Shown: positions 1 through 8,501 of the stretch, piece by piece | Position numbering within the stretch: position 1 is the first letter of the stretch | How the letters are laid out: every line of letters begins with the position of its first letter | NCBI RefSeq assembly: GCF_003432485.1 | Contig: NZ_QVNQ01000008.1 | Coordinates: 62,001 to 126,000 of the forward strand | Reading direction: 5' to 3' | Source of the DNA: Actinomadura spongiicola | GTDB taxonomy: Bacteria > Actinomycetota > Actinomycetes > Streptosporangiales > Streptosporangiaceae | Length of the DNA: 64,000 bases | Translations under genes and position numbers: made by a program | Notes under the pieces: generated by a model | Seen by the model: only the letters and a program-made list of their open reading frames with translations | Told to the model about the DNA's origin: nothing | Database searches by the model: none

Positions 1-2
1 CG

Positions 3-2087
3 GCGGCGGAGCTGGGGTTGCAGTGCACGCTCCCGCCGCTCGCGGTCAGCTTCGCCGAGCGGCCGGGCGGTGAGCCCGGGATCAGCCTGCCGATCGTGGA
101 CGCGGGCTACGGCAACATCCACGGCGTCCCGCGCCGGACGTGCCAGCTGTGCGGCGAGTGCGACATCGGCTGCAACGAGGGCGCGAAGAACAGCCTGGAC
201 CACAACTACCTGTCGGCGGCCGAGCACCACGGCGCGGACATCCGCACCTGCCACGAGGTGAAGGCGCTGCGGCCCCGTCCGGGCGGGGGCTACGAGGTCG
301 ACTACGTCCACCACGACGTCCCGCGCGACCCCTTCGCCGTGTCGCTGAAGAAGCGCAGGCGGCTGCCCATCCGGACGATCACGTGCGACCGGCTGGTCCT
401 GGGCGCCGGGACGTACGGCACCACGTACCTGCTGCTGAAGTCGCGGGAGGCGTTCCCGGGGCTCAGCGACGCGCTCGGCACCCGGTTCAGCGGCAACGGC
501 GACCTGCTGACGTTCCTGCTGCGCGCCACCGACCGCAACCGGGTCCGGCCGCTCAACGCCAGCCGCGGCCCGGTGATCACCACGGCGATCCGGCTGCCGG
601 ACGAGCTGGACGACGTGCCCGGCGCGGGACGCGGCGCCTACATCCAGGACGGCGGCTACCCCGGGTTCACCGACTGGATCGTCGAGCGCTACGACGTCGC
701 GAACGACTTCGAACGCGCGGTGAAGTTCCTGTGGGAGCGGTTCACCGACATGTTCCGCGGGCGGCCGGACACCAACCTGTCCAAGGAGATCTCGGAGCTG
801 ATCGGGGACGGCGCCCTCACGGTGAGCTCGCTGCCGCTGCTGGGCATGGGCCGCGACACCGCCGACGGGCGGCTGCGGCTGCGGGACGGGATGCTGTCGG
901 CGGAGTGGACGACCGAGACCAGCAGGGCGCTGTTCGACCGGGTCCGCCGGACGATGCGGGGCATCGCGGACGTGCTCGGCGCCGACTACGCCGACAACCC
1001 GATGTGGTTCCGCAAGCGCATCATCACCGTCCACCCTCTCGGCGGCGCCCCGATGGGCGCCCACCCGGGCGAGGGCGTCTGCGACGCCTTCGGCGAGGTG
1101 TTCGGGTTCCCGGGTCTCTACATCGCCGACGGGGCGGCGATGCCGGGACCGGTGGGCCCGAACCCCTCGCTCACCATCGCCGCGCAGGCCGACCGGTTGG
1201 CCACGCGGTTGCTGGAACACGCGTCCGCACAAGGAGGTGCGGGCGGTCCCGCCGTCACCGCCCCGTCTGCCACGGGGGCCGAGCCGGGCGGGGACTCCGG
1301 CTCGCCGGACGGGGCGGGCGACGGCCCGCCGCGCGAGGCCCGGCACGGCTCCGGGGGCATGACCGGGACCGGCTCGGGACGCGCGGGGGGCGCGGCCCGG
1401 AACGGCTCGGCGGCGTACGGCCCGGTTTCGGGGGGTCACGGGGTGACGGGGGGATCGTCCGCCGTGGCCTCGGGCCGTACGTCGCTGTGGTTCACCGAGG
1501 AGATGAAGGGGTTCGTCACCTACGGTGAGTCCGATCCGCGCACCGGCGGTCGGGCGGACGGGCGGCGGCCGCTGTCGTTCCGCCTGACGATCACGGCGGA
1601 GGACACCGACCGGTTCGTCCGCGAGCCGGGTCACCGGGCGCGGGCCGAGGGGTGGGTCGACGCGTCCGGTCACGGCGGCCGCCGCCGGGTCGAGCACGGC
1701 ACGTTCAACCTGTTCGTCGATCCCTCGGGGGACGCCGACGGCGAGGTGGACCGGCGGCTGATGAGGTACCGCCTGTTCTACACCGACGGCGAGGGCCGGG
1801 CCCGCACGCTGAGCGGGACGAAGAACGTCCTGCACGGTCCGCCGACGCGGATCTGGCCGGACACGTCCACGCTGTACGTGCGGCTGCTGGACGGTCACGT
1901 CGACGAGGAGGACGAGGGGCGCGCGGAGGTCGTGGCGGCGGGTGTGCTGCACATCCGGCTGACGGACTTCGCGCGGCAGCTCACGACCTTCCGGACGGCG
2001 GGGCCGGACGGCGCGGAGACGCTGCTGAACTTCGGCAGGTTCTTCGCGGGCGAGCTGTGGGAGGTGTACGGCCCGGATCTCGTGTGA
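3..2087 (+). CDS. GMC-family oxidoreductase (cholesterol-oxidase-like), 5' end outside window
   Basis: The reading frame is open from the first base, so the N-terminus with the FAD-binding Rossmann motif lies outside the window; about 694 residues are visible. A ferredoxin-like cysteine group (C-x2-C-x2-C-x3-C, visible residues 47-57) is followed by the motif GAKNSLDHNYL, typical of bacterial GMC oxidoreductases related to cholesterol oxidase. The C-terminal catalytic pair is present: His in VHPLGG (about 344) and Asn in GPNPS (about 387). After that comes a Gly/Ser-rich linker (about 415-490) and an extra domain of about 200 residues that is not part of the GMC fold. It probably oxidises a sterol or other alcohol with FAD. 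Family assignment is firm; the substrate is unknown. Confidence 0.85.
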   Translation, partial: AAELGLQCTLPPLAVSFAERPGGEPGISLPIVDAGYGNIHGVPRRTCQLCGECDIGCNEGAKNSLDHNYLSAAEHHGADIRTCHEVKALRPRPGGGYEVDYVHHDVPRDPFAVSLKKRRRLPIRTITCDRLVLGAGTYGTTYLLLKSREAFPGLSDALGTRFSGNGDLLTFLLRATDRNRVRPLNASRGPVITTAIRLPDELDDVPGAGRGAYIQDGGYPGFTDWIVERYDVANDFERAVKFLWERFTDMFRGRPDTNLSKEISELIGDGALTVSSLPLLGMGRDTADGRLRLRDGMLSAEWTTETSRALFDRVRRTMRGIADVLGADYADNPMWFRKRIITVHPLGGAPMGAHPGEGVCDAFGEVFGFPGLYIADGAAMPGPVGPNPSLTIAAQADRLATRLLEHASAQGGAGGPAVTAPSATGAEPGGDSGSPDGAGDGPPREARHGSGGMTGTGSGRAGGAARNGSAAYGPVSGGHGVTGGSSAVASGRTSLWFTEEMKGFVTYGESDPRTGGRADGRRPLSFRLTITAEDTDRFVREPGHRARAEGWVDASGHGGRRRVEHGTFNLFVDPSGDADGEVDRRLMRYRLFYTDGEGRARTLSGTKNVLHGPPTRIWPDTSTLYVRLLDGHVDEEDEGRAEVVAAGVLHIRLTDFARQLTTFRTAGPDGAETLLNFGRFFAGELWEVYGPDLV

Positions 2088-2170
2088 GCGGGAGCCTGGT
2101 GCCAGGAAAAACTGTGCAGGGGGGCCTGTCCGAGGGGCGTGTCGGGGGACGCGCCCGGGGGGGCATGGTC

Positions 2171-2210
2171 GTGCGGGCCGAGGGAACTGCGGGGTGCCCT
2201 CGGCCCGCAC
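2171..2210. terminator. Strong bidirectional hairpin terminator
   Basis: A perfect 14-bp stem (GTGCGGGCCGAGGG, loop of 12, then its reverse complement) is followed by CTTTCTC. It lies between the converging GMC gene (ends 2087) and PPOX gene (ends 2285). Confidence 0.8.
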
Positions 2211-2220
2211 CTTTCTCGCC

Positions 2221-2250
2221 GGGGGCCGCGCGGGGGGTCGCGCGGCCCCC
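2221..2250. terminator. Second hairpin, PPOX gene side
   Basis: A perfect 11-bp stem (GGGGGCCGCGC and its complement) has an 8-base loop. It is 35 bp beyond the stop of the leftward PPOX gene, so together with the neighbouring hairpin it insulates the convergent pair. Confidence 0.65.
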
Positions 2251-2284
2251 GGCCCGGCGTCCCGGGGCGTCGGGCGCGGGAGGG

Positions 2285-2713
2285 TCAGGAGCCGACGCGT
2301 CCGTAGAGGCGTTCGACGTGCAGGCGGACGACGAGGCGGCCGTCCTCGACCATGACGCCGCGGTACTCGTCCCAGTCGGGGTGGTCGCCGCGGATGTCCC
2401 GGTACACCTCGACGAGTTCGTCGACGGTCGCGTCGCCGGGGTCGGCGGCGACGGCGGACAGCTCGACGGTTCCCTCGGCGACGGCGTACGACCAGCCGTC
2501 CGGGGTGCTGACGTGCAGGCTCGCCCGCGGGTCCCGGGCCAGGTTGCGGGCCTTGGCCCGGTCGGCGGTGATCGAGATCCGGACGAGCCGCCGGCCCTCG
2601 TCGAAGTGGTAGTTGATGTTGGACGACTGGGGCCGGCCGTCCCGCTTGAGGGTGATCAGCACTCCGAGGTCGTGCTCCGCCAACAGCTTCGCCAGGGCCG
2701 CTTCGTCCGCCAT
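2285..2713 (-). CDS. PPOX-class F420/FMN-dependent oxidoreductase
   Basis: A 142-residue split-barrel flavin or F420-binding protein of the pyridoxamine-phosphate-oxidase-like superfamily. The early motif VLITLKRDGRPQSSNINYHF and the later HPDWDEYRGVMVEDGRLVVRL are typical of the actinobacterial 'PPOX class F420-dependent' group. I chose the ATG at 2713 because a clear GGAGGT site precedes it; the open frame runs further upstream but has no such site and the extra residues are low complexity. Likely a cytoplasmic reductase of unknown substrate. It converges with the GMC gene and is separated from it by two hairpins. Confidence 0.85.
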   Translation of the reverse strand: MADEAALAKLLAEHDLGVLITLKRDGRPQSSNINYHFDEGRRLVRISITADRAKARNLARDPRASLHVSTPDGWSYAVAEGTVELSAVAADPGDATVDELVEVYRDIRGDHPDWDEYRGVMVEDGRLVVRLHVERLYGRVGS

Positions 2714-2789
2714 CGTCCACCTCCGTGGCACACCGGTATCTCCGGTCTCGCAGGCGTCAACCGCGCACCCGCCCGTTCGCTTCCCGGGC

Positions 2790-3548
2790 CTAGCCGACGG
2801 CGAAGGCCGGGAAGTCGAGGACGCGGGCCTCGGGGGCGAGCCGATCGCCCGGCTCGCCGCCGCCGCAACCGGAATCGCCACCGCCGCCACCCCCTCCGTC
2901 GTGGCGGTCGCCGCGGGCTTCCGTCTCGGCGGGGCGGTGGGCCGCGCGGCCGGTGAGGATGTGACCGCGGAAGGCCGTGCCCTTCGCGGTGACCTTGATG
3001 GCCTGGAACGCCTCCGGCGCCAGCGCGCAGAACCCGGTCCGCACGACGTCCTCGAACAGCGAGTCGGAGACGACGTAGGCCAGGTCGCGATCCGCGTCGT
3101 CGTGCAGGAGGCGGCGCAGCGGCGCGGCGTCCAGCAACCGCTGGACGACGATGGGCGCGTCGCCGGCGGGCCCGAACGGCCCGGCGGTCAGCGTGCCGTG
3201 GTGCAGCGACAGCCGCACCCGCAGCGGGTGCCGGCCCGTGTCGCGGCGGGCCGCGCCGGTCGTCTCCCGGTTGCGTTCGCGGAGCGCGTCGGCGAGGCCG
3301 ATGACGAAGTCGCCCGCCACGGCCGCCGGGTCGGTGCCGTCCGGCAGCGTCGCCAGTTCCCCGTCCCCGCCGACCTGTTTGTCCCACCGACCCCGGTCCA
3401 GGCCGGCGGCGTGCGCGGCGCGGTCGAGCGCGTCGCACAGGTCGCGTTGCGCGAGCAGCTGCTCGCGGGTGTCGCGTTTGCTGTACCCCTGGATGTCCAC
3501 CGCCACCAGCAGGCGGTAGCTGAGTCGTGTGTCGCCGTTCCCTCTCAT
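2790..3548 (-). CDS. Class III nucleotidyl-cyclase-fold protein
   Basis: About 252 residues. The start at 3548 (MRGNGDTRLSYRLL) is chosen because the fold begins directly after it. The motif LLVAVDIQGYS carries the first metal-binding Asp position of class III cyclases, and QVGGDGELATLP carries the second (GDG). The adenine-specifying and transition-state residues are not obvious, so it may be a degenerate, regulatory cyclase homology domain. The C-terminus (about 205-252) is Gly-rich and then polar. It stands 76 bp upstream of the PPOX gene on the same strand. Fold call moderately sure; enzymatic activity unproven. Confidence 0.6.
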   Translation of the reverse strand: MRGNGDTRLSYRLLVAVDIQGYSKRDTREQLLAQRDLCDALDRAAHAAGLDRGRWDKQVGGDGELATLPDGTDPAAVAGDFVIGLADALRERNRETTGAARRDTGRHPLRVRLSLHHGTLTAGPFGPAGDAPIVVQRLLDAAPLRRLLHDDADRDLAYVVSDSLFEDVVRTGFCALAPEAFQAIKVTAKGTAFRGHILTGRAAHRPAETEARGDRHDGGGGGGGDSGCGGGEPGDRLAPEARVLDFPAFAVG

Positions 3549-3889
3549 GTCCCGATCCCGCCCCTCGGTCCTGATCTGGGCAAATGGGCCTGATGCCCGC
3601 ATTCGCTCCACGGGTTGGAGTGAGCGTTGCCCCTGCTCCGGACCGACGGCGACGGGGTGCCGTGTCCATCACCGGAACTAGGACGCGGCCCGCGGACCGT
3701 CCGCGCCCACGGTAAGGAGAAGGTGGCGAACCAGTAAGGAACGGGGTGCGGACCGGCCACCACCGGGCTCCCGTTGAACCTCCGGCGCCGGGGTCCCGTA
3801 CTGCTTCTCGACGCGATGCCGACGCTCGACCCCCGTCCGGCGCACGGTCACCGCGTCGTCCGCCCCCGCTTCAGCCGGAGACCCCCGAA
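3549..3889. other. Divergent intergenic region, no gene seen
   Basis: This stretch separates the cyclase-fold gene from the sigma factor gene and must carry both promoters. Short open frames exist on both strands but have no ribosome binding site or recognisable product. Confidence 0.5.
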
Positions 3890-4489
3890 ATGGCGCACAG
3901 ATCACCGGCCGCCGTGTCGGCCCCCCGAGAACGTCCCGCCGGTCCGTGGAGCTGGTTCCGCGGCCCGCGGCCCGCGGGCGACGTGGACGACCAGGTGATC
4001 GTGACCGAGTTGTACCGCGTGTACGGGCGTCCGCTGCTGTCGTTCGTCCTCCGCCTGACCGGCGGGGACCGGCACTGGGCCGAGGACGTCGTGCAGGAGA
4101 CGATGATCCGCGCGTGGCGCAGCGCGCACCAGCTCGACGAGAACGCGGCCTCGCTGCTGCCGTGGCTGGCGACGGTCGCCCGCCGGATCGTCATCGACGA
4201 CCAGCGGCGCAAGAACGCCCGGCCGCAGGAGGCGGGCGAGGGCCCGCTGGAGAACATGCGGGTCCCCGACGGATTGGAGGACCTGCTGCGCTCCGTCGTC
4301 GTGTCCGAGGCCCTCCTCGCGCTGTCCCCCGCGCACCGCGAGATCCTCGACGAGACCTTCTTCCGGGACCGCTCGGTGAACGAGGCCGCCAAACATCTCG
4401 GCATTCCCGTGGGAACCGTGAAGTCCCGGGTCTACTACGCGCTCAGGGCGCTGCGCGTCGCCCTGGAGGAAAGGGGCGTGACGCCATGA
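3890..4489 (+). CDS. ECF-type RNA polymerase sigma factor
   Basis: A 199-residue sigma-70 family protein of the extracytoplasmic-function class. Region 2 covers about residues 30-80 (VYGRPLLSFVLRLTGG, then HWAEDVVQETMIRAWR) and region 4 about 145-192 (LSPAHREILDETFF, then HLGIPVGTVKSRVYYALRALR). The resemblance is to the SigK/SigL-like group paired with RskA-type anti-sigma factors. The ATG at 3890 sits at the edge of the conserved region; a longer frame upstream is proline-rich and unlikely. Its stop overlaps the start of the anti-sigma gene (ATGA), so the two are translationally coupled and probably autoregulated as a unit. Confidence 0.92.
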   Translation: MAHRSPAAVSAPRERPAGPWSWFRGPRPAGDVDDQVIVTELYRVYGRPLLSFVLRLTGGDRHWAEDVVQETMIRAWRSAHQLDENAASLLPWLATVARRIVIDDQRRKNARPQEAGEGPLENMRVPDGLEDLLRSVVVSEALLALSPAHREILDETFFRDRSVNEAAKHLGIPVGTVKSRVYYALRALRVALEERGVTP

Positions 4490-5220
4490 GCGCGGCCATG
4501 TCGCACACCGACGTCGGCGCCTACGCCCTCGGCCTGCTGGAGGAGCCCGACCGGCGGGCGTTCGAGAACCACCTGTCGGGATGCCCTGCCTGCGACACCG
4601 AGCTCGCGGAGCTGCGCGGCGTCGCCGCGACGCTGGACGGCATAAGCCGGATCCCCGAACCGGCGGGCGGGCCCCCGGCTCCGCCCGAACCGGCGGTGAT
4701 CTCCGACCTGCTGCGGCGGCGGATCCGCCGGGAGCGGCGACACCGCGCGGCCCGGGCGATGGCCGCGGCCGCCGCCGGCGTCGTGCTGGTCGGCGGGGCG
4801 CTCGGCACCGGTTACACGCTGGGCGCCGACCGTGACCGGACGGCGTCCCAGGAGGACGCCGGAACGGCCGCGCTCCTGCGGGACGGTCACCGGACGTCGG
4901 CGGCCGACGCGACCACCGGCGCGACCGGGACGGTCGCGACGCGGCGGACGGCGTGGGGCAGCCGGATCGCGCTGGAGCTCAGCAGGGTCCGCGGCCCGCT
5001 GGAGTGCGAACTGGTCGCCGTGGACCGCGCGGGCCGCCCGCACACGGTCGCGGGCTGGGCGGTGCCCGCGGCCGGGTACGGGCTGCCCGGCTCCGCGCGA
5101 CCACGCCTCACGTTGCAGGGCGGCACCGCCCTGCGACCGCGGGAGATCTCCCGCTTCGAGGTCCGCACGACCGGCGAGTTCGCGGGCAGCCCCCGCACGC
5201 TCCTGACCGTCCCCGGCTAG
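4486..5220 (+). CDS. Anti-sigma factor with zinc-binding domain (RskA-like)
   Basis: A 244-residue predicted single-pass membrane protein. The cytosolic N-terminus has the zinc anti-sigma signature H29-x3-C33-x2-C36 (HLSGCPAC). An Arg-rich stretch (RRRIRRERRHR) precedes one membrane segment at about residues 92-112, and the remaining outer domain ends in a beta-rich part resembling the RskA C-terminal domain. It should hold the upstream sigma factor inactive until an outer signal triggers proteolysis. It starts inside the sigma gene stop codon (4 bp overlap). The trigger signal cannot be read from the sequence. Confidence 0.9.
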   Translation: MSAAMSHTDVGAYALGLLEEPDRRAFENHLSGCPACDTELAELRGVAATLDGISRIPEPAGGPPAPPEPAVISDLLRRRIRRERRHRAARAMAAAAAGVVLVGGALGTGYTLGADRDRTASQEDAGTAALLRDGHRTSAADATTGATGTVATRRTAWGSRIALELSRVRGPLECELVAVDRAGRPHTVAGWAVPAAGYGLPGSARPRLTLQGGTALRPREISRFEVRTTGEFAGSPRTLLTVPG

Positions 5221-5238
5221 AGCCGGTCCCCCCGCGGC

Positions 5239-5407
5239 CTCAGCCCACCCCGCGAACGCGTGACCCGCCCGGTGGAGCGACGCCGAAGGCGAGCGCAACC
5301 GGGCAGATCGCGAAGCGATGCCGCGTTCGCACCAGGAACGGTCACGCAGCGAGCCGCCAGGCGAGCGAAGTGGGCCGTTCCTGTCATGAACGGTTGCGGT
5401 AGCGGTC
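5239..5407. repeat. Structured intergenic repeat, copy 1
   Basis: First of three copies of an element with four inverted-repeat pairs. GCGAACGCG (5252-5260) pairs with 5322-5330. GCCCGGT (5267-5273) pairs with 5298-5304. ATCGC (5307-5311) pairs with GCGAT (5315-5319). CAGGAACGG (5333-5341) pairs with 5375-5383. The copy ends with a near-duplicate (5384-5406) of the last codons of the ABC permease gene, so copies 1 and 2 arose by a ~175-bp tandem duplication. Confidence 0.85.
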
Positions 5408-5413
5408 CGCGGA

Positions 5414-5581
5414 CTCAGCCCACGCGCGAACGCGTGACCTGCCCGGTGGAGCGATGCCGAAGGCGAGCGCAACCGGGCAGATCGCGAAGCGATGCGCGTT
5501 CGCACCAGGAACGGTCACGCAGCGAGCCGCCAGGCGAGCGAAGTGGGCCGTTCCTGTCATGAACGGGTGCGGTAGCGGTGG
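5414..5581. repeat. Structured intergenic repeat, copy 2
   Basis: Second copy. Stems are 5426-5434 with 5495-5503, 5439-5447 with 5472-5480 (nine pairs here), 5481-5485 with 5489-5493, and 5506-5514 with 5548-5556. The last stem ends at the base next to the permease stop codon (5557-5559), so in the leftward transcript this structure begins immediately after translation ends. Confidence 0.85.
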
Positions 5582-6348
5582 GCCGCGAGCGGGGCGAACA
5601 CCGCGGTGATCAGCAGGGGCCACACCACCGCCATCAGCACGCTGTGCTCCGCCGCCCACGACCCGCCTGTCACGCCGTCGCCGAACAGTTCCCGGCACGC
5701 CGTGACCGTCGCCGACATCGGGTTCCATTCGGCGATCGCGCCGAGCCAGTCCGGCATGGTGCTCGGCGCGACCAGGGCGCTGGACAGGAACCCGATCGGC
5801 CACACCAGCGTCTGGACGACCGCCACCGACTCCGGGCCCTTCGCGAGGAGGCCGAGGAAGATGCCGAGCCACACCAGCGAGAACCGCAGGAGCAGCAGCA
5901 GCCCGAACGCGGCGAGCGCCCGGCCCGCGCCGTCGTGGACGCGCCAGCCGATCAGCACGCCGCAGGCCGCCATCACGGCCAGCCCGGCGACCGAGTGCAG
6001 CATGTCGGCGACGGCCCGGCCCACGACCACGGCGGACGAGGACATCGGCATGGAACGGAACCGGTCCGTGACGCCCTTGGCCGCGTCGCTCGCGACCGCG
6101 GCGAACGTCGTCTCGACGCCGAACACCATCGTCAGCGCGAACATGCCGGGGATGAGGAACTCCCGGTAGGCGCCGCCGCCGGGCACGTCCATCTGACCAC
6201 CGAACAGGTAGCCCATCATCAGCACGACCATCACCGGGAACAGCAGCGCGACGGCGACCTCGCCGGGCTTGCGCGCCCAGTGGGCGAGGGCCCGCCCGGT
6301 GAGTGTCCGGCCGTCGGCGACGGCCCAGCGCAGTGTCCGGACGTTCAC
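5557..6348 (-). CDS. ABC-2 type multidrug transporter permease (DrrB-like)
   Basis: A 263-residue membrane protein with about six hydrophobic segments (for example VALLFPVMVVLMMGYLFGG and the segment after ALAAFGLLLLLRF). The order and motifs match the DrrB/daunorubicin-resistance family of ABC-2 permeases. It begins with GTG at 6348, inside the stop codon of the ATPase gene (GTGA overlap), so the pair is translated as a unit. Its product should form the membrane channel used with the upstream ATPase to export a hydrophobic compound. The 3' end abuts the structured repeat. Confidence 0.9.
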   Translation of the reverse strand: MNVRTLRWAVADGRTLTGRALAHWARKPGEVAVALLFPVMVVLMMGYLFGGQMDVPGGGAYREFLIPGMFALTMVFGVETTFAAVASDAAKGVTDRFRSMPMSSSAVVVGRAVADMLHSVAGLAVMAACGVLIGWRVHDGAGRALAAFGLLLLLRFSLVWLGIFLGLLAKGPESVAVVQTLVWPIGFLSSALVAPSTMPDWLGAIAEWNPMSATVTACRELFGDGVTGGSWAAEHSVLMAVVWPLLITAVFAPLAAHRYRTRS

Positions 6349-7310
6349 GCGCGTACCTCCTGTTCGGCGGTCTTTTCCGTGAGGCTCAGGAACACCTCGT
6401 CGAGCGTGGGGCGGCGCAGGCCGATGTCGGCGACCGCGACGCCCGCGTCGTCCAGGGCCCGGACGGTCTCGGTGAGCGCGGCGCCCCGCCCGGAGACCGG
6501 CGCGCCGACGCGGAGGGCGTCGGTGTCCACGTCGACCTCGCCGGACGCGACCCGGCCGACGATCGCGGCGGCCGTTTCGAGCGAGGCGGGGTCGTCCAGG
6601 ACGACCTCGACGCGGTCGCCGCCGAGGCGGCCCTTGAGGGCGTCGGGGGTGCCCTCGGCGATGACCCGGCCGTGGTCGATCACCGAGACGCCGTGCGCGA
6701 GCCGGTCGGCCTCCTCCAGGTACTGGGTGGTGAGCACGACGGTCGTGCCGCCGTCCACCAGGTCCCGGACGGCGTCCCACACCTCGATGCGGCTGCGCGG
6801 GTCGAGGCCGGTGGTGGGCTCGTCCAGGAACAGCACCGGCGGCGCGAGGATCATGGACGCGGCCAGGTCGAGCCGCCGCCGCATGCCGCCTGAGAGTGTG
6901 CCCGCGGGCTTGTCGGCGGCGTCGGTGAGCCGGAACCGGTCGAGCAGTTCGTCCGCCCGGCGCCGCGCCTCCGCGGAGCCGAGGTGGTAGAGGCGGCCGA
7001 ACATGACGAGGTTCTGCCGCCCGCCGAGCACCTCGTCGACGGCGGCGTGCTGCCCGACGAGCCCGATGGCGCGGCGCACCCGCTCCGCCTCCCGGACGAC
7101 GTCGTGCCCGGCGACGCTGGCGGTTCCGGCGTCCGGCGCCGTCAGCGTCGTCAGGACGCGCACGGCGGTGGTCTTGCCCGCGCCGTTCGGGCCGAGCAGG
7201 CCGTGCACGGTCCCGGCGGGGATCCGCAGGTCGAGCCCGTCGAGGGCGGCCGTGTCGCCGTAGCGCTTGCGCAGGCCCGCGGCGTGGACCGCGAAGGAAG
7301 ATCGCGTCAC
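6345..7310 (-). CDS. ABC transporter ATP-binding protein (DrrA-like)
   Basis: 321 residues. The Walker A motif GPNGAGKTT (about 40-48), signature LSGGMRRRLD (about 140), Walker B VLFLDEPTTGLD and the H-loop-region motif LTTQYLEEADRLA are all intact. The C-terminal extension of about 90 residues is the kind found in DrrA-type exporters. It powers the permease encoded directly downstream. The gene is transcribed away from a TetR regulator across a 109-bp region with GTAC palindromes, so drug-inducible derepression is the likely control. Confidence 0.94.
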   Translation of the reverse strand: MTRSSFAVHAAGLRKRYGDTAALDGLDLRIPAGTVHGLLGPNGAGKTTAVRVLTTLTAPDAGTASVAGHDVVREAERVRRAIGLVGQHAAVDEVLGGRQNLVMFGRLYHLGSAEARRRADELLDRFRLTDAADKPAGTLSGGMRRRLDLAASMILAPPVLFLDEPTTGLDPRSRIEVWDAVRDLVDGGTTVVLTTQYLEEADRLAHGVSVIDHGRVIAEGTPDALKGRLGGDRVEVVLDDPASLETAAAIVGRVASGEVDVDTDALRVGAPVSGRGAALTETVRALDDAGVAVADIGLRRPTLDEVFLSLTEKTAEQEVRA

Positions 7311-7320
7311 CCGTCCTCCA

Positions 7321-7400
7321 AAACTATGTACGCCACAACTATGGACGGTGTACGGAGTTGCTGTTCGCGGACAATATAACGTACGACGTACAGAGTTTCA
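7321..7400. promoter_or_regulatory. Divergent promoter/operator between ABC exporter and TetR gene
   Basis: A perfect palindrome GTACGACGTAC (7381-7391) lies inside the spacer of a plausible leftward promoter (TGAAAC at 7400-7395, TATATT at 7378-7373 on the minus strand). Two AACTATG direct repeats (from about 7322 and 7337) and four GTAC cores lie in the same 70 bp. This is the natural operator for the adjacent TetR protein. Confidence 0.6.
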
Positions 7401-7419
7401 TCCCTGAGAGGATCGCGAT

Positions 7420-8184
7420 GTGACGACCGAGTACAGCGGGGCCGGCGACCCGATGCGCAGCCTGGAGCTCCTGTGGGGCGCGCGGGACCGGGGCGACCGT
7501 CCACCGAGGCGCGGGCCGAAGCCGCGACTGACCGCCGAGGAGATCGTCCGCACCGCGATCGCGCTGGCCGACGCGGAGGGCCTGGACGCGCCGTCCATGC
7601 GCCGCATCGCCGACGAGCTCGGCGTCTCCCCCATGTCGATCTACACCTATGTGCCCGGCAAGGCCGAGCTGATCGACGTCATGGTGGACCGCGTGTTCGG
7701 AGAGCTGACGCCCGCGTCCGGCGACACCTGGCGGGAGCGGCTGGAGCACGTCGCCCGCGACAACTGGGCCCTCTTCCACCGCCACCCGTGGCTGCTGCGG
7801 GTGACGCTGGCGCGCCCGCCGCTCGGCCCGAACACCATCGCCAAGTACGAGAACGAACTGCGCGCCGTGGAGGGCGTCGGCCTCACCGACGTGGAGATGG
7901 ACTCGGTCGTCGCCCTCGTCACGGGCTTCGCCGAGAGCGCCGCCCGCGTGTCGGTCAACGCCGCCGAGGCCGAGCGCCGCAGCGGCATCAGCGACGTCGA
8001 GTGGTGGAACGCCGTCGCGCCCGCCCTCGACACGTTCGTGAACGAGGACGACTATCCGGTCGCCACCCGCGTCGGGACCGCCGCCGGGATGGAGTACAAC
8101 TCGGCCATCTCCCCCGGCCGCGCCTTCGAGTTCGGGCTCGCCCGCATCCTGGACGGCATCGAGGCCCTCATCGGCTCCCGCTAG
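7420..8184 (+). CDS. TetR/AcrR-family transcriptional regulator
   Basis: 254 residues, GTG start with GAGAGG upstream. The helix-turn-helix lies at about residues 38-85 (LTAEEIVRTAIALADAEG ... SMRRIADELGVSPMSIYTYV), preceded by the basic PRRGPKPRLT leader. The C-terminal ligand-binding part resembles the TetR_C (tetracycline-repressor-like, family C11) domain. It is divergent from the DrrAB-like exporter, so its role is most likely to repress that exporter until an effector binds. The effector is unknown. Confidence 0.9.
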   Translation: MTTEYSGAGDPMRSLELLWGARDRGDRPPRRGPKPRLTAEEIVRTAIALADAEGLDAPSMRRIADELGVSPMSIYTYVPGKAELIDVMVDRVFGELTPASGDTWRERLEHVARDNWALFHRHPWLLRVTLARPPLGPNTIAKYENELRAVEGVGLTDVEMDSVVALVTGFAESAARVSVNAAEAERRSGISDVEWWNAVAPALDTFVNEDDYPVATRVGTAAGMEYNSAISPGRAFEFGLARILDGIEALIGSR

Positions 8185-8501
8185 GACCGGCGCGACCCCC
8201 ACCACGCGCCGCCGGGACCGTTCCGCTGCGTGACGGCTCATGCGGGTCATGCCACCCGAATGAAAAAGGCTCTGTTCGTTGCGGTGAGACTTGCACCGTG
8301 CCTTTCAGCCATTCTGTGGCCGCTTCAGAAATCTTCCCGCGGATCGGTCCGTCCAACCATGCAGAAATACCAGGTAGGCAATGCTTTCCAGCCGGGAAGT
8401 TGCTTCCACGTTTGATTTACGTCACCTTCCAAAGTGTGGCCACATTGCCTCGGACGTCCCCATAATGAGGGCGTCATCGCAGGGTGCTGGGAAGGTTCGT
8501 C
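8185..8501. other. Intergenic region upstream of NERD gene
   Basis: 317 bp without a credible gene and with clearly lower GC than its surroundings. It contains the 10-bp palindrome TGTGGCCACA (8435-8444) and a CATAAT hexamer (8461-8466) that could be a -10 box for the NERD gene. Confidence 0.4.

Noticed and set aside
3678..3905. 75-codon minus-strand frame between cyclase-fold and sigma genes
   Set aside because: No ribosome site or conserved feature; overlaps the sigma factor N-terminus.
8185..8501. Possible riboswitch in the lower-GC leader of the NERD gene
   Set aside because: No recognisable c-di-AMP, cobalamin or other core motif could be found by eye.
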